From an uncultured Clostridia bacterium (GTDB lineage Bacteria > Bacillota > Clostridia > Lachnospirales > Anaerotignaceae), in the NCBI GenBank assembly GCA_910587195.1, contig CAJUKL010000004.1, positions 12,012 to 76,011 on the forward strand: a DNA stretch of 64,000 nt, in the 5' to 3' direction. Below, piece by piece: positions 33,986 through 44,193 of the stretch. Each line of letters opens with the position of its first letter. The stretch's first letter is position 1. The translations under genes and the position numbers were made by a program. The notes below the pieces were generated by a model. The model saw only the letters and a list, made by a program, of their open reading frames with translations. It did not search any database and was not told where the DNA came from.

Positions 33986-35854
33986 ATGAAAAATTTGGAT
34001 AGAATTGCATTTTCAGAAGAATTAAAAGAAATTTTAAATGGTTGTGCTAGTGTAGAAATTCCAAATACAAGAGCAGAACTTTATGATATGGTTTTTGGAA
34101 AAGAAGAAGCAAATTCTTTTGATATAACATATATCGTACATGGAAAAGAAAAAAAAGAAGCAGATGTTGTGCGTTGTCGTAATGGTGCTGCTGTCAATTA
34201 TACAGAAGACTATATGCGTCGCCGTGACCCGGAATGTATGGTAATTGCAGATAAAAAACCAACAAATAAACAAAAGTTTGAAGAAACTTATGGCTATGAT
34301 TTTTCAGGTTTGAGAAAAGAAACTTTGTTATGGTTAAAAGAAAGAGAATTAATTGTTGTACCGTTCCGCGCAGGTGGCAAAAAATATGGTTATCCAGCAA
34401 TTTTGATATGTCCCAAAAATGCTGCTTTTTTTGCATATGCTTTGGCAAATTTACAGGCATTTGTGAATATAGAAGAAGAAGTGATTCCTTTTGTACCTCG
34501 TGCCATTATTTATGTAGCACCACCTTTCCGCCATACCCATTTTGAAGGAAAACAAGTTTGTGTGCATAACCGTTTAGATAATTGCCATGAAATTTTTTCT
34601 TATAATTTATATCCTGGCCCTTCCGCTAAAAAGGGAGTTTATAGCGTTTTATTAGACATTGGAGAACAGGAAAATTGGGTAACAGCACATGCTTCTGCAG
34701 CAAGAATTATAACACCTTATGAAAATGAAATTGTGATTATGCATGAAGGGGCTTCTGGCGGTGGAAAAAGTGAAATGTTAGAAGCAGAACATAGAGTAGA
34801 AGATGGACGTATTTTATTAGGTACCCATGTTGTAACAGGTGGAAAAAACTATTTACATTTAGGAGATACTTGTGATATTGAACCAATTTCTGATGATATG
34901 GCAATGTGCCACCCAGCGATACAAGGCCCAGATGGAAAACTTGGTATTATTGATGGAGAAAATGGTTGGTTTTTAAGAGTAGATGGTATTACAGAGTATG
35001 GAAGCAGTCCAGCATATGAAAAAATAGCAATTCACCCTAAAGAACCTCTGATTTTCTTTAATTTACAAGGTGTTGCTGGTGCAACTTGTCTACCTTGGGA
35101 CCATACTTTAGATTCTGATGGAAATCCTTGTCCAAACCCTCGTGTTGTCATTCCGAGATATATGGTAGACAAAATTGTGCAGGAACCTGTTGGGGTAGAT
35201 ATTCGTAGTTTTGGCGTACGTATGCCACCTGCAACGGCAGAACATCCAAGCTATGGTATTATGGGATTGATGCAGATTATTCCGCCAGCTTTGGCTTGGT
35301 TATGGCGTTTAGTTGCACCAAGAGGACATAATAATCCAAGTATTATTGCGTCAAAAGGAATGCAAAGTGAAGGAGTTGGCTCTTATTGGCCTTTTGCAAC
35401 AGGTTTAAGGGTAAGACAAGCCAATTTATTGTTACAACAAATTATTTCTTGTCCAAATACAAAATATATTTTAATACCAAATCAGCACATTGGAGTATAT
35501 AAAGTAGGTTTTGCAGCAGAATGGTTAGCAAGAGAATATTTAGCAAGACGTGGTGGCGTGAATGTTATGAAGCGTCAAAATTTAGAACCTGCAAGATGTT
35601 CTCTTTTGGGTTATTCTTTAAGAGAGATGAAAATAGACAGACAAAATATTAGAAGTGTCTTTTTAAAATGCGAATTACAGGAAATGCTTGGGTTAGAAGG
35701 TTATGATAAAGGTGCAAAAATATTAACAGATTTTTTTGCAAAAGAATTAAAAAAATTTGATGTTCCAGAATTAGACCCTCTTGGAAAAGAGATTATTGCT
35801 TGCTTTAAAAGAGGTGGCACGATAGAAGACTATTGCAACTTAACACCCATGTAA
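33986..35854 (+). CDS. DUF4914 family protein with Walker-A-like loop
   Basis: The 622-residue protein belongs to DUF4914, a Firmicutes family of unknown function. A phosphate-binding loop, EGASGGGKSEM (254-264), resembles the P-loop of ATP-type phosphoenolpyruvate carboxykinase (GLSGTGKTT-like), and aspartate- and histidine-rich segments follow (YLHLGDTCDIEP, LPWDHTLDSDG). A nucleotide-dependent kinase or carboxykinase-like fold is therefore plausible but unproven. No signal peptide or membrane segment. I use the ATG at 33986 with AAAGGAGG 5 nt upstream; 41 more open codons before it are Lys-rich and AT-derived. The TAA stop (35852-35854) abuts a hairpin repeat. Confidence 0.8.
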   Translation: MKNLDRIAFSEELKEILNGCASVEIPNTRAELYDMVFGKEEANSFDITYIVHGKEKKEADVVRCRNGAAVNYTEDYMRRRDPECMVIADKKPTNKQKFEETYGYDFSGLRKETLLWLKERELIVVPFRAGGKKYGYPAILICPKNAAFFAYALANLQAFVNIEEEVIPFVPRAIIYVAPPFRHTHFEGKQVCVHNRLDNCHEIFSYNLYPGPSAKKGVYSVLLDIGEQENWVTAHASAARIITPYENEIVIMHEGASGGGKSEMLEAEHRVEDGRILLGTHVVTGGKNYLHLGDTCDIEPISDDMAMCHPAIQGPDGKLGIIDGENGWFLRVDGITEYGSSPAYEKIAIHPKEPLIFFNLQGVAGATCLPWDHTLDSDGNPCPNPRVVIPRYMVDKIVQEPVGVDIRSFGVRMPPATAEHPSYGIMGLMQIIPPALAWLWRLVAPRGHNNPSIIASKGMQSEGVGSYWPFATGLRVRQANLLLQQIISCPNTKYILIPNQHIGVYKVGFAAEWLAREYLARRGGVNVMKRQNLEPARCSLLGYSLREMKIDRQNIRSVFLKCELQEMLGLEGYDKGAKILTDFFAKELKKFDVPELDPLGKEIIACFKRGGTIEDYCNLTPM

Positions 35855-36235
35855 CTTACTTTCTTGAAAGAAAGTAAGCAAAGAACTTTTGTGCGAAACT
35901 TCGTTTCGCTGCCGTATGTTAGGGTTGAATAGTTGTTGTAGATGAACGGCAATGAAGCACCAGTGGTTAAAAATGAGAATCTGTACTGTGTGCAGAAGGT
36001 AAAGTTTTTGGTCAAGCTTTTTTCAAAAAGCTTGCGAGAGTTTGAGATCAGAGCTCTCAAGGTTTTTTACGCTTGCAAGCGTGTTTTTGAAGGGGTGCAA
36101 AACGTCCGGTGGACGTTTGTTCTGCACCGACCGGAGCGAAGCGTAGACAACTTCGTTTTGCTGCTGTGTGTTGGACTTGAGTGGTTGTTGTAGATAAACG
36201 ACAACGGAGCACCAGAAGCTAAAAAATCGTTCTGT
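35855..36235 (+). repeat. Modular hairpin repeat, long unit plus partial second unit
   Basis: Starts at the base after the stop codon with perfect CTTACTTTCTT/AAGAAAGTAAG arms. Then GCGAAAC/GTTTCGC (a compensated form of GCAAAAC/GTTTTGC), CAAGCTTTTT/AAAAAGCTTG, TTGAGA...AGAGCTCTCAA, CTTGCAAG, GGTGCA...AACGTCC...GGACGTT...TGCACC, and a second partial GTTGTTGTAGATAAACGACAAC-type block (36184-36206). The minus-strand frames here are not genes. Confidence 0.9.
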
Positions 36236-36292
36236 TTCGTCAGTCCAAAAAATCTTGTCATACAACAAAAAAGACATAAATAAAATTTTTTC

Positions 36293-36320
36293 TTGACTTT
36301 TAAAAAAAAAAGATTATAAT
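36293..36320 (+). promoter_or_regulatory. Promoter of the T-box ilvBNC operon
   Basis: TTGACT (36293-36298), 16 bp, TATAAT (36315-36320), just upstream of the T-box leader. Confidence 0.75.
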
Positions 36321-36334
36321 TTTGTTCATATCAA

Positions 36335-36620
36335 AAAATGCAGTGACTGAGGGTAAGTAACTTTGCTGTTTGTTTTCAGAAAGTTATCGGCAGATGGAAG
36401 ATAATAGCAGCGCAAAGCAAAAATCTCCTCAAGAGCAGTTGAATCAAAGAATTTAGAGACAATTTGTGTAGATTCAAACGGATTGATTCTGCGTTAAAAG
36501 AATCAGCATTAACACCCTTTGGTGAGATGTTTTGAGGTGGCTGTTTTTTAAACAGCAATAAGAGTGGTACCGCAGAGGATAAGACTTTGTCTCTTGAATA
36601 AGAGATAAAGTCTTTTTTAA
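36335..36620 (+). ncRNA. T-box leader (branched-chain amino acid specific)
   Basis: The T-box sequence AGAGTGGTACCGC is at 36561-36573 and is followed by the terminator AAGACTTTGTCTCTT/AAGAGATAAAGTCTT plus T6 (36581-36618). Stem I can be drawn with GAGG/CCTC and CTTTGC/GCAAAG around an internal loop whose 5' side has AGTA and whose 3' side reads CAAAAATCT. The TGGT bulge fits a tRNA with discriminator A, as in tRNA-Ile, -Leu and -Val. The most likely specifier is ATC (Ile), but this part is uncertain. It should allow ilvB transcription when the charged tRNA is scarce. Confidence 0.92.
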
Positions 36621-36671
36621 TCGTCAAAACTGTAAAACAAATGAAAAATATTGAATGAATGGGGAATGGAT

Positions 36672-38339
36672 ATGATAAAAACAGGTGCAGAAATTATTGT
36701 GGAAGTATTAGTAGAAGAAGGAGTTGATGTTGTTTTTGGTTATCCGGGAGGAACCGTAATTAATATTTATGACGCTTTGCTACAAAATAAAGATAGAATC
36801 CGTCATATTTTAACAGCCCATGAGCAAGGTGCTTCCCATGCTGCTGACGGATATGCCAGAGCAACTGGAAAAACAGGTGTTGTCATTGCAACAAGTGGCC
36901 CTGGTGCAACCAATATTGTAACAGGTATTGCAACTGCATATATGGATTCTATTCCAATGGTTGCCATTACAGGAAATGTTACTACAGATGCAATGGGTCG
37001 TGACAGCTTTCAAGAAGTTTATATTGCAGGGGTAACACTTCCTATTACAAAACATAATTTTTTAGTAAAACGTATTGAAGATTTAGCAGATACTTTAAGA
37101 GATGCTTTTCGGATTGCACAAAGTGGTCGTCCCGGCCCAGTTTTGATAGATATTCCAAAGGATTTAACAATTGCAAGCTATGAATTTGAAAATAAAAAAG
37201 TGGTAAGACCAGAGCATCATGTTCCAGTAAAAGAGGAGGACATCAAACATTTAGCAGAGTTAATTAATAAAAGTGTAAAACCTGTTATTTATTTTGGTGG
37301 TGGTGTTATTTCTTCCAGAGCTTCTCAGGAATTAAGAGAATTAATCAATACCTGTTCTATTCCGGCTTGCCATACATTGATGGCAACTGGAGTATTGAGT
37401 TACGGAGATAGATTAAATTTAGGCATGGTTGGAATGCATGGTCATGTTTCTAGTTCCAAAGCCATTAACGAAGCAGATTTATTGATTGCCATTGGTACAA
37501 GATTTTCAGACAGAGTTGCAACAAACAAAGAGAAATTTGCACCAAATGCAATTAAAGTACAAATTGATATTGATGACACAGAAATTGATAAAAATGTCAG
37601 AACAAACTTCAGTATTTTAGGAGATGTTAAAGATGTTGTAGTAGGGCTGATGAAATATGTGCAGCCTTCTGAAAGAAAAAAATGGGTGGAAACTATCGAC
37701 AAGTGGAGAGAAGAAATTGACTATCATCCAGTAGATGATGAAAATAGTATTAAGCCATTCCGTTTAGTGGAAGCCATTTCTGAATTAAGTGGGGAAGATG
37801 CAATTATTGTAACAGATGTTGGACAACATCAAATGTGGACAGCACAATATTGCAAAAGAACAAAACCTCGTTCTTTTTTAACATCTGGTGGCTTGGGTAC
37901 TATGGGCTTCAGTTATGGTGCTTCCATTGGTGCAAAAATTGCTTTTCCAGATAGACGTGTGATTCATATTACAGGAGATGGCAGTTTTCACATGAACATG
38001 AATGAACTTTGTACTAGTGTAAGCTATGAATTGCCAATTATTACAGTAATTATGAATAATCAGGTACTGGGTATGGTAAGACAGTGGCAAGAATTGTTTT
38101 TTGACAAAAGATATGCCTATACAACTTTAGATAGAAAAACAGATTATGTAAAATTAGCAGAGGCTTTTGGTGGAAAAGGCTATCGTGCAACAACAATAGC
38201 AGAATTTAAAAAGGCATTTGAAGAAGCATTAGAAAATAAAAATTGTCCAAGTGTTATTGAATGTATCATTGACAGAGATGAAAAAGTATTGCCTATGATA
38301 CCACCAGGAGGCAGCTTTGATGATATTATTGTAGATTAA
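36672..38339 (+). CDS. ilvB: Acetolactate synthase large subunit, T-box-controlled biosynthetic copy
   Basis: The 555-residue ThDP enzyme shows the activating glutamate in LTAHEQGASHAADGYARA, FGGGVISSRASQEL in the middle domain, the ThDP/Mg motif ITGDGSFHMNMNEL and the later RQWQELFFDKRYAYT without any cysteine insertion, unlike the first copy at 3744. It is the catalytic subunit of the valine/isoleucine pathway. I use the ATG at 36672 (GGGGA about 7 nt upstream). ilvN follows after 18 bp and ilvC after a repeat, so this is the regulated biosynthetic operon. Confidence 0.95.
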   Translation: MIKTGAEIIVEVLVEEGVDVVFGYPGGTVINIYDALLQNKDRIRHILTAHEQGASHAADGYARATGKTGVVIATSGPGATNIVTGIATAYMDSIPMVAITGNVTTDAMGRDSFQEVYIAGVTLPITKHNFLVKRIEDLADTLRDAFRIAQSGRPGPVLIDIPKDLTIASYEFENKKVVRPEHHVPVKEEDIKHLAELINKSVKPVIYFGGGVISSRASQELRELINTCSIPACHTLMATGVLSYGDRLNLGMVGMHGHVSSSKAINEADLLIAIGTRFSDRVATNKEKFAPNAIKVQIDIDDTEIDKNVRTNFSILGDVKDVVVGLMKYVQPSERKKWVETIDKWREEIDYHPVDDENSIKPFRLVEAISELSGEDAIIVTDVGQHQMWTAQYCKRTKPRSFLTSGGLGTMGFSYGASIGAKIAFPDRRVIHITGDGSFHMNMNELCTSVSYELPIITVIMNNQVLGMVRQWQELFFDKRYAYTTLDRKTDYVKLAEAFGGKGYRATTIAEFKKAFEEALENKNCPSVIECIIDRDEKVLPMIPPGGSFDDIIVD

Positions 38340-38357
38340 TGGGAAAGGAAAGATAAT

Positions 38358-38828
38358 ATGAAAAAATATATTTTATCTCTTGTAGTGCAAAATAATTTTG
38401 GTGTTTTGGCAAGAATTTCTAGTTTATTTGCACGTAGAGGATACAACATAGATTCCATTTCTGCTTCTCCTACAAATAATCCTAAAATTACAAAAATAAC
38501 GGTTGTGGTAGAAGCAGATGATGAAATTATAGAAAAAGTATTTAAACAAGTTTCAAAATTAGAAGAAGTGGAAAAAGTAACACAGATTGATGAAAAGAAA
38601 ACCATTTGTAAAGAATTAGTTGTATTAAAAATCCATACAGAGAATACTGCTACAAGTGCAGAAATCAGCAATACAACATCTGAATTTCAAGGAAAAATAT
38701 TAGAAATTCAACCAAATTCTTTAACAGTAGAATTAGCAGATATTCCAAGCAATGTAGACAGTTTTGTAGAAGCTCTTTCTCAATTTGAAATTGAAGAAAT
38801 GTGTCGCACAGGTGTTACTGCCTTATAA
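38358..38828 (+). CDS. ilvN: Acetolactate synthase small subunit, second copy
   Basis: The 156-residue ACT-domain regulatory subunit begins KKYILSLVVQNNFGVLARISSLFARRGYNIDSI and ends in the IlvN C-terminal domain (CRTGVTAL). AAGGAA lies just before the ATG. Partner of the upstream IlvB. Its TAA stop (38826-38828) abuts a hairpin repeat. Confidence 0.94.
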   Translation: MKKYILSLVVQNNFGVLARISSLFARRGYNIDSISASPTNNPKITKITVVVEADDEIIEKVFKQVSKLEEVEKVTQIDEKKTICKELVVLKIHTENTATSAEISNTTSEFQGKILEIQPNSLTVELADIPSNVDSFVEALSQFEIEEMCRTGVTAL

Positions 38829-39380
38829 CTTACTTTCTTGAAAGAAAGTAAGCAAAGAACTTTTGTGCAAAACTTCGTTTTGCTGCCATGTGTCGGACTT
38901 GAACAGTTGTTGTAGATGAACGACAACAGGGCACCAGTGGTTAAAAATTCGTTCTATTCCGTTCGCAAAAGATAAAGTTTTTTGTCCAACTTTTTTTCAA
39001 AAAAGTTGGTGAAAGAAAGTAAACAAAGAACTTTTGTGCAAAACTTCGTTTTGCTGTCGTATGTTGGACTTGAACAGTTGTTGTAGATGAACGACAACGG
39101 GGCACCAGTAGTTAAAATTTAGAATTTGTTCCGTTAACGAAAGGAAAAGTTTTTGGTCAAGCTTTTTTCAAAAAGCTTGTAAGGGTTTGGGTTGCAAAAC
39201 ATCCAGTGGACGTTTGTTCTGCAACGACCAGAATGAAATGGAGAACAAAGTTCCCAAGGTCTTTCTACACTTGCAAGCGTGTTTTTGAAAAGATGCAAAG
39301 CGTCCGGTGGATGCTTGTTCTGCAACGACCAGAACAAAGTGTAGACTTTGGGAAACTTTTCACAAGTGAAAAAAGTCAGA
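38829..39380 (+). repeat. Modular hairpin repeat dimer inside the ilvBN-ilvC operon
   Basis: First unit 38829-39009 with perfect CTTACTTTCTT/AAGAAAGTAAG arms right after the stop codon and CAACTTTTTT/AAAAAAGTTG. Second unit from 39010 (lacking the left arm), with CAAGCTTTTT/AAAAAGCTTG, GTTGCA...CATCCAGTGGACG...TGCAAC, GGGAACAAAGTTCCC and a further AGCGTCCGGTGGATGCT palindrome. About 650 bp thus separate ilvN and ilvC. A TATAAT at about 39421 could be a separate ilvC promoter. Confidence 0.9.
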
Positions 39381-39462
39381 ATGTTTGCTTTTTTTAAAAT
39401 TTTTTTAGATTAAAAAAGTATATAATCAGTTTTTAAAGCTGATTGATATAAAATACAAATGA

Positions 39463-40482
<1,020 letters not shown>

Positions 40483-40493
40483 ACATATTTACA

Positions 40494-40532
40494 AAGAACC
40501 CTTTTTTCGACTTTGAAAAGAGGGTTCTCTGT
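40494..40532 (+). terminator. Terminator after ilvC
   Basis: AGAACCCTTTTTTC pairs with GAAAAGAGGGTTCT over a short loop; the T run after it is weak. The following 40540-40570 has a degenerate GCACCAACTAGAGTAAAGC that resembles the GCACCGACCGGAGCGAAGC segment of the hairpin repeats. Confidence 0.65.
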
Positions 40533-40587
40533 TTGGTAAAAAATTTGCACCAACTAGAGTAAAGCATAAAGTGCAACATTTTATTTT

Positions 40588-41016
40588 TTAGGAATCTAAG
40601 TGAAAACTTTTTTTAATTTCTTCTTGATTAATATGATTATGTACAGCGCAAGTGCCAGCAGCTTGGGCAGTTTCATAATACCAACATTTATAATCTAACA
40701 TATGGAGTGTTTTTTGCATTTGTTCTATTTGTGCTAATACTGCTTGTCTACGTTGTTGCATAAAACATAAGCGTTGTTCTATGGTAGAATCACCAGTGAT
40801 ACATAAATCAATAAAAGACTTAATATTTTTAATTGTCATTCCGGTTTTTTTAAGACATTCAATCATGTTCATTATTTCAAAATCTTTTTCTTGAAAAATT
40901 CTGATCCCTTTTTCATTTCGTTCTATAAAAGGAAGTAAACCTTCTTTATCATAATAGCGTAACGTATGAGCGGAGATATTTAATTTTTTTGCGGCTGCAC
41001 TAATAGTATAAAACAT
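40588..41016 (-). CDS. MerR-family transcriptional regulator
   Basis: The 142-residue protein has the N-terminal MerR winged helix (YTISAAAKKLNISAHTLRYYDKEGLLPF, then RNEKGIRIFQEKDFEIM) and a following dimerisation helix. The C-terminal segment YETAQAAGTCAVHNHINQEE has one Cys and two His but no clear metal-site pattern. It resembles the small-molecule/redox type MerR proteins. It has its own promoter (41055-41083). Target unknown; the convergent ilvC gives no clue. Confidence 0.88.
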   Translation of the reverse strand: MFYTISAAAKKLNISAHTLRYYDKEGLLPFIERNEKGIRIFQEKDFEIMNMIECLKKTGMTIKNIKSFIDLCITGDSTIEQRLCFMQQRRQAVLAQIEQMQKTLHMLDYKCWYYETAQAAGTCAVHNHINQEEIKKSFHLDS

Positions 41017-41054
41017 AGTATCACTCTTTCCTATCTTTGTTTTATGATAAAATA

Positions 41055-41083
41055 ATTATAGCAATAAATCATAAACTGGTCAA
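41055..41083 (-). promoter_or_regulatory. Promoter of the merR-type gene
   Basis: On the minus strand TTGACC (41083-41078), 17 bp, TATAAT (41060-41055). Confidence 0.65.
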
Positions 41084-41158
41084 TCTTGCTTTTTATCATG
41101 AATAAAAAAAAGATTTCCTTGTCCATAGAACAGTTCATAGAGATAGAAGGAATTCGCT

Positions 41159-41450
41159 AAGGTAACCGCATAAAAATTTTTGTAAAAATTATAATGATTT
41201 GAGTTTAAAAATAACACAATTTGTGAAAAAATAGCTTATTATGAACTTAATGAAAGTCAGAAGTTTTTCCAAAGTCTACACTTTGTTCTGGTCGGTTCTA
41301 AGCAAACGTCCACTGGACGTTCAGAACACCAAACCCACAAGATTTTTGAAAAAAGCTTGACCAAAAACTTTTTCTTTTACATACAGAATAAAAAAATTTA
41401 TTGAAAAAATGGACATTCCAAAATTTTATAATTTTTATGTGGTTACCCTG
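41159..41450. repeat. Repeat unit bounded by inverted GGTAACC(G/A)CATAAAAA ends
   Basis: AAGGTAACCGCATAAAAATT (41159-41178) and, inverted, AATTTTTATGTGGTTACCCT (41430-41449) differ at two positions and bound 290 bp. Inside, in minus orientation, lie modules of the hairpin family: GGTTCT...AACGTCC...GGACGTT...AGAAC-like (41295-41328) and CAAGATTTTT/AAAAAGCTTG. A matching end CAGGGCAACCACATAAAAAA borders the copy at 60026. The element-like boundaries suggest a small mobile unit. No gene is seen in 41084-41626. Confidence 0.65.
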
Positions 41451-41626
41451 TGAATCCGCTTTGTTCTTGCATATCATAATTGAATATGATATGATATGCT
41501 CAACATAAACTGATAAAATAACAAGAATATTGATAAATTTAGAGGCTTATAATCATTCATTTATGATGTATTTTATAACATAATATAAAATACAATGAAA
41601 GATAATAGGAGGGGGAGCTGTGTTCC

Positions 41627-44176
41627 ATGTTTAAAATGACAAAACGCTTTTTTGCAGTAAGTGGTATTTGTTTAATTTTACTTTGTACTATTGTTTTTGT
41701 GTGGGTTGGTACACTTATGAGCCAAAAAAGCGAAAACACGATTATTGACATTGGTACAATATATATGTCAGAGATGAGTAAGCAAATTCATCAAAAATTT
41801 GATGCTATCATTGATTTGAAATTATCTCAAGCACAGGGAATTGTAAAACGTACACCACAGACAGATGAAGAATATACAGATGAGTTGGCACAAGAATTAG
41901 CATTAAGTGCGGAAATTCGAGAATTTACTTATTTAGGACTTTATACAGAAGATGGACAAGAACAAGTACTTTATGGCAGTCATGTGGATAGTGTAAACAA
42001 AGAAGAATTTATGGAGGTATTACATGACAAAACAAAAAGAATGACCACTGGTTTTACTGCAAACGGGCAAAAGATTTTAATGTTAGCCATTGATGCAAAC
42101 TATCCTATGAAAAATGGAAAACGTAGTTCTTCTTTGGTGGTTGGTTTACCAATGAGTTATTTAGAAGAAACACTTTTATTAGATGAAAAAAATTCTACAA
42201 TGTATTTTCATATTATTCGTAAAGATGGTGGTTTTGTCATTCGTAGTGGGAGAGGTTTTCAAGAAGATTATTATACTCGAATTAGAGAAATTTTTTCAGA
42301 CCTCAATGGAAAAACAAAAGAAGATTATGTAGAAGAATTAAGGGATGCCATGAACGAAAACAGAAATTATGGAACATTGCTTATGGTAAATGGAGTATAT
42401 CAACAGCTTTATTGTTCTTCTATTCCAAATTCACAATGGTATTTGGTGGCAGTTATGCCTTATAGTGTTTTAAATGATAGTATTAGTGAATTAAGTGATA
42501 TAAGACAATATACTATATTAGAGGCTTGTGGCTTTATTTTAGCGGGAATCCTCATTATTTTTATTTTATACTTTAGAATGTCACAGCAACAATTAAAAGA
42601 ATTAGATGAAGCAAAAAAAGAAGCAATTCAAGCCAATCGAGCAAAGAGTGAATTTCTTTCCAATATGAGCCATGATATTCGCACACCAATGAATGGTATT
42701 GTGGGTATGACAGCCATTGCCATTGCAAATATCAATGATACGATTCGAGTGAAAGATTGTTTAGGAAAAATATCATTGTCTAGTAAGCATTTATTAGGCT
42801 TAATTAATGATGTATTAGATATGTCTAAAATTGAAAGCGGAAAATTGACCTTAAATATGCATCAGCTTTCTTTGTGCGAAACAATGGAAAGTATTGTAAA
42901 TATTGTACAACCACAAATTAAAGCAAAAAATCAGCACTTTGATATTTTTATTCATAAAATTCAAACAGAAGATATTTATTGTGATGGAGTACGTTTAAAT
43001 CAAGTGTTAATTAATCTATTATCAAATGCAATTAAATTTACACCAGAAAATGGTAGTATTCGTGTTTATTTAGAACAAGAAGATTCTCCTTTGGGGGAGA
43101 TTTATGTAAGATGTCATTTTCGGGTAAAAGATAATGGCATTGGAATGACGCAAAAATTTCAAGAGCAAATTTTTGACCAATTTGCAAGGGAACAAAAAGA
43201 ACAAGTATATAAAACAGAAGGTACTGGCTTAGGCATGGCAATCACAAAGTATATTGTTGACACTATGGGAGGCAGTATCCAAGTAAAAAGTAAACCAGAA
43301 GAAGGAACAGAATTTCATATTATTTTAGATTTAGAAAAAGCATTTACCAAAGAAGAAGATATGATTCTTCCATCTTGGAATATATTAGTAGTTGATAATA
43401 ATGAAGACCTTTGTCAAAGTGCTGTCTTTTCCTTAAAAGAAATTGGAATTTATGCAGAATGGGCTTTAAATGGAAAAACAGCTGTAGAAATGGTGGCAAA
43501 ACGTCATGCAGAACATGACGATTATCAGATTGTACTTTTAGACTGGAAAATGCCAGATATGGATGGATTACAAACCATGAAAGAAATTAGAAAACAAGTA
43601 GGAGATGAAATCCCTATTTTGATTATTTCTGCTTATGATTGGAGTGATATTGAAGATGAAGCAATAGTAGCAGGTGCAAGTGGTTTTATTTCAAAACCTT
43701 TGTTTAAATCTAATTTATTTTTGAGTTTGAGCCGTTTTATGTTAAATGAAACAGATAAAAAAGTACAAAAAAAGGAAGAAGATAAAAAAATTTTTGTGGG
43801 AAAACGTATTTTGTTAGCAGAAGATAATGATTTAAATTGGGAAATTGCAGAGGATATTCTTTCAGAAGCTGGTTTTGAACTGGAAAGAGCGGAAAATGGT
43901 CAAGTTTGTGTAGATATGTTTCAATCATCTACTCCTAATTATTATGATATTATATTAATGGACATTCGTATGCCTGTTATGAATGGATATGATGCTACAA
44001 AAAACATCCGCGCTTTACAACGAGAAGATGTTAATTTACCAATTATTGCAATGACAGCAGATGCATTTTCTGATGATATTCAACATGCTTTAGAAAGTGG
44101 CATGAATGAACATGTATCGAAACCGATTGATATAGATAGATTGATACAGATACTTGCAAAATATTTAAAAAAGTAA
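41627..44176 (+). CDS. Membrane hybrid sensor histidine kinase with two receiver domains
   Basis: The 849-residue protein has two transmembrane segments (about 8-31 and 297-316) around a roughly 265-residue extracellular sensor of the Cache/PDC type, then a coiled linker, a HisKA domain with His349 in [13 protein letters not shown], and a HATPase domain with the G box [17 protein letters not shown]. Two receiver domains follow, with phosphoacceptor aspartates in [12 protein letters not shown] and [12 protein letters not shown]. Such kinases pass phosphate His-Asp-His-Asp; the free Hpt protein at 46272 would be the third step. The ATG follows GGAGGGGG. Signal unknown. Confidence 0.92.
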   Translation: MFKMTKRFFAVSGICLILLCTIVFVWVGTLMSQKSENTIIDIGTIYMSEMSKQIHQKFDAIIDLKLSQAQGIVKRTPQTDEEYTDELAQELALSAEIREFTYLGLYTEDGQEQVLYGSHVDSVNKEEFMEVLHDKTKRMTTGFTANGQKILMLAIDANYPMKNGKRSSSLVVGLPMSYLEETLLLDEKNSTMYFHIIRKDGGFVIRSGRGFQEDYYTRIREIFSDLNGKTKEDYVEELRDAMNENRNYGTLLMVNGVYQQLYCSSIPNSQWYLVAVMPYSVLNDSISELSDIRQYTILEACGFILAGILIIFILYFRMSQQQLKELDEAKKEAIQANRAKSEFLSNMSHDIRTPMNGIVGMTAIAIANINDTIRVKDCLGKISLSSKHLLGLINDVLDMSKIESGKLTLNMHQLSLCETMESIVNIVQPQIKAKNQHFDIFIHKIQTEDIYCDGVRLNQVLINLLSNAIKFTPENGSIRVYLEQEDSPLGEIYVRCHFRVKDNGIGMTQKFQEQIFDQFAREQKEQVYKTEGTGLGMAITKYIVDTMGGSIQVKSKPEEGTEFHIILDLEKAFTKEEDMILPSWNILVVDNNEDLCQSAVFSLKEIGIYAEWALNGKTAVEMVAKRHAEHDDYQIVLLDWKMPDMDGLQTMKEIRKQVGDEIPILIISAYDWSDIEDEAIVAGASGFISKPLFKSNLFLSLSRFMLNETDKKVQKKEEDKKIFVGKRILLAEDNDLNWEIAEDILSEAGFELERAENGQVCVDMFQSSTPNYYDIILMDIRMPVMNGYDATKNIRALQREDVNLPIIAMTADAFSDDIQHALESGMNEHVSKPIDIDRLIQILAKYLKK

Positions 44177-44193
44177 GAAAGGGTTGATAGAAA

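Noticed and set aside
36023..36277. 84-codon minus-strand frame downstream of the DUF4914 gene
   Set aside because: Falls in the hairpin repeat; similar peptide-like frames appear in other repeat copies only because the DNA is repeated.
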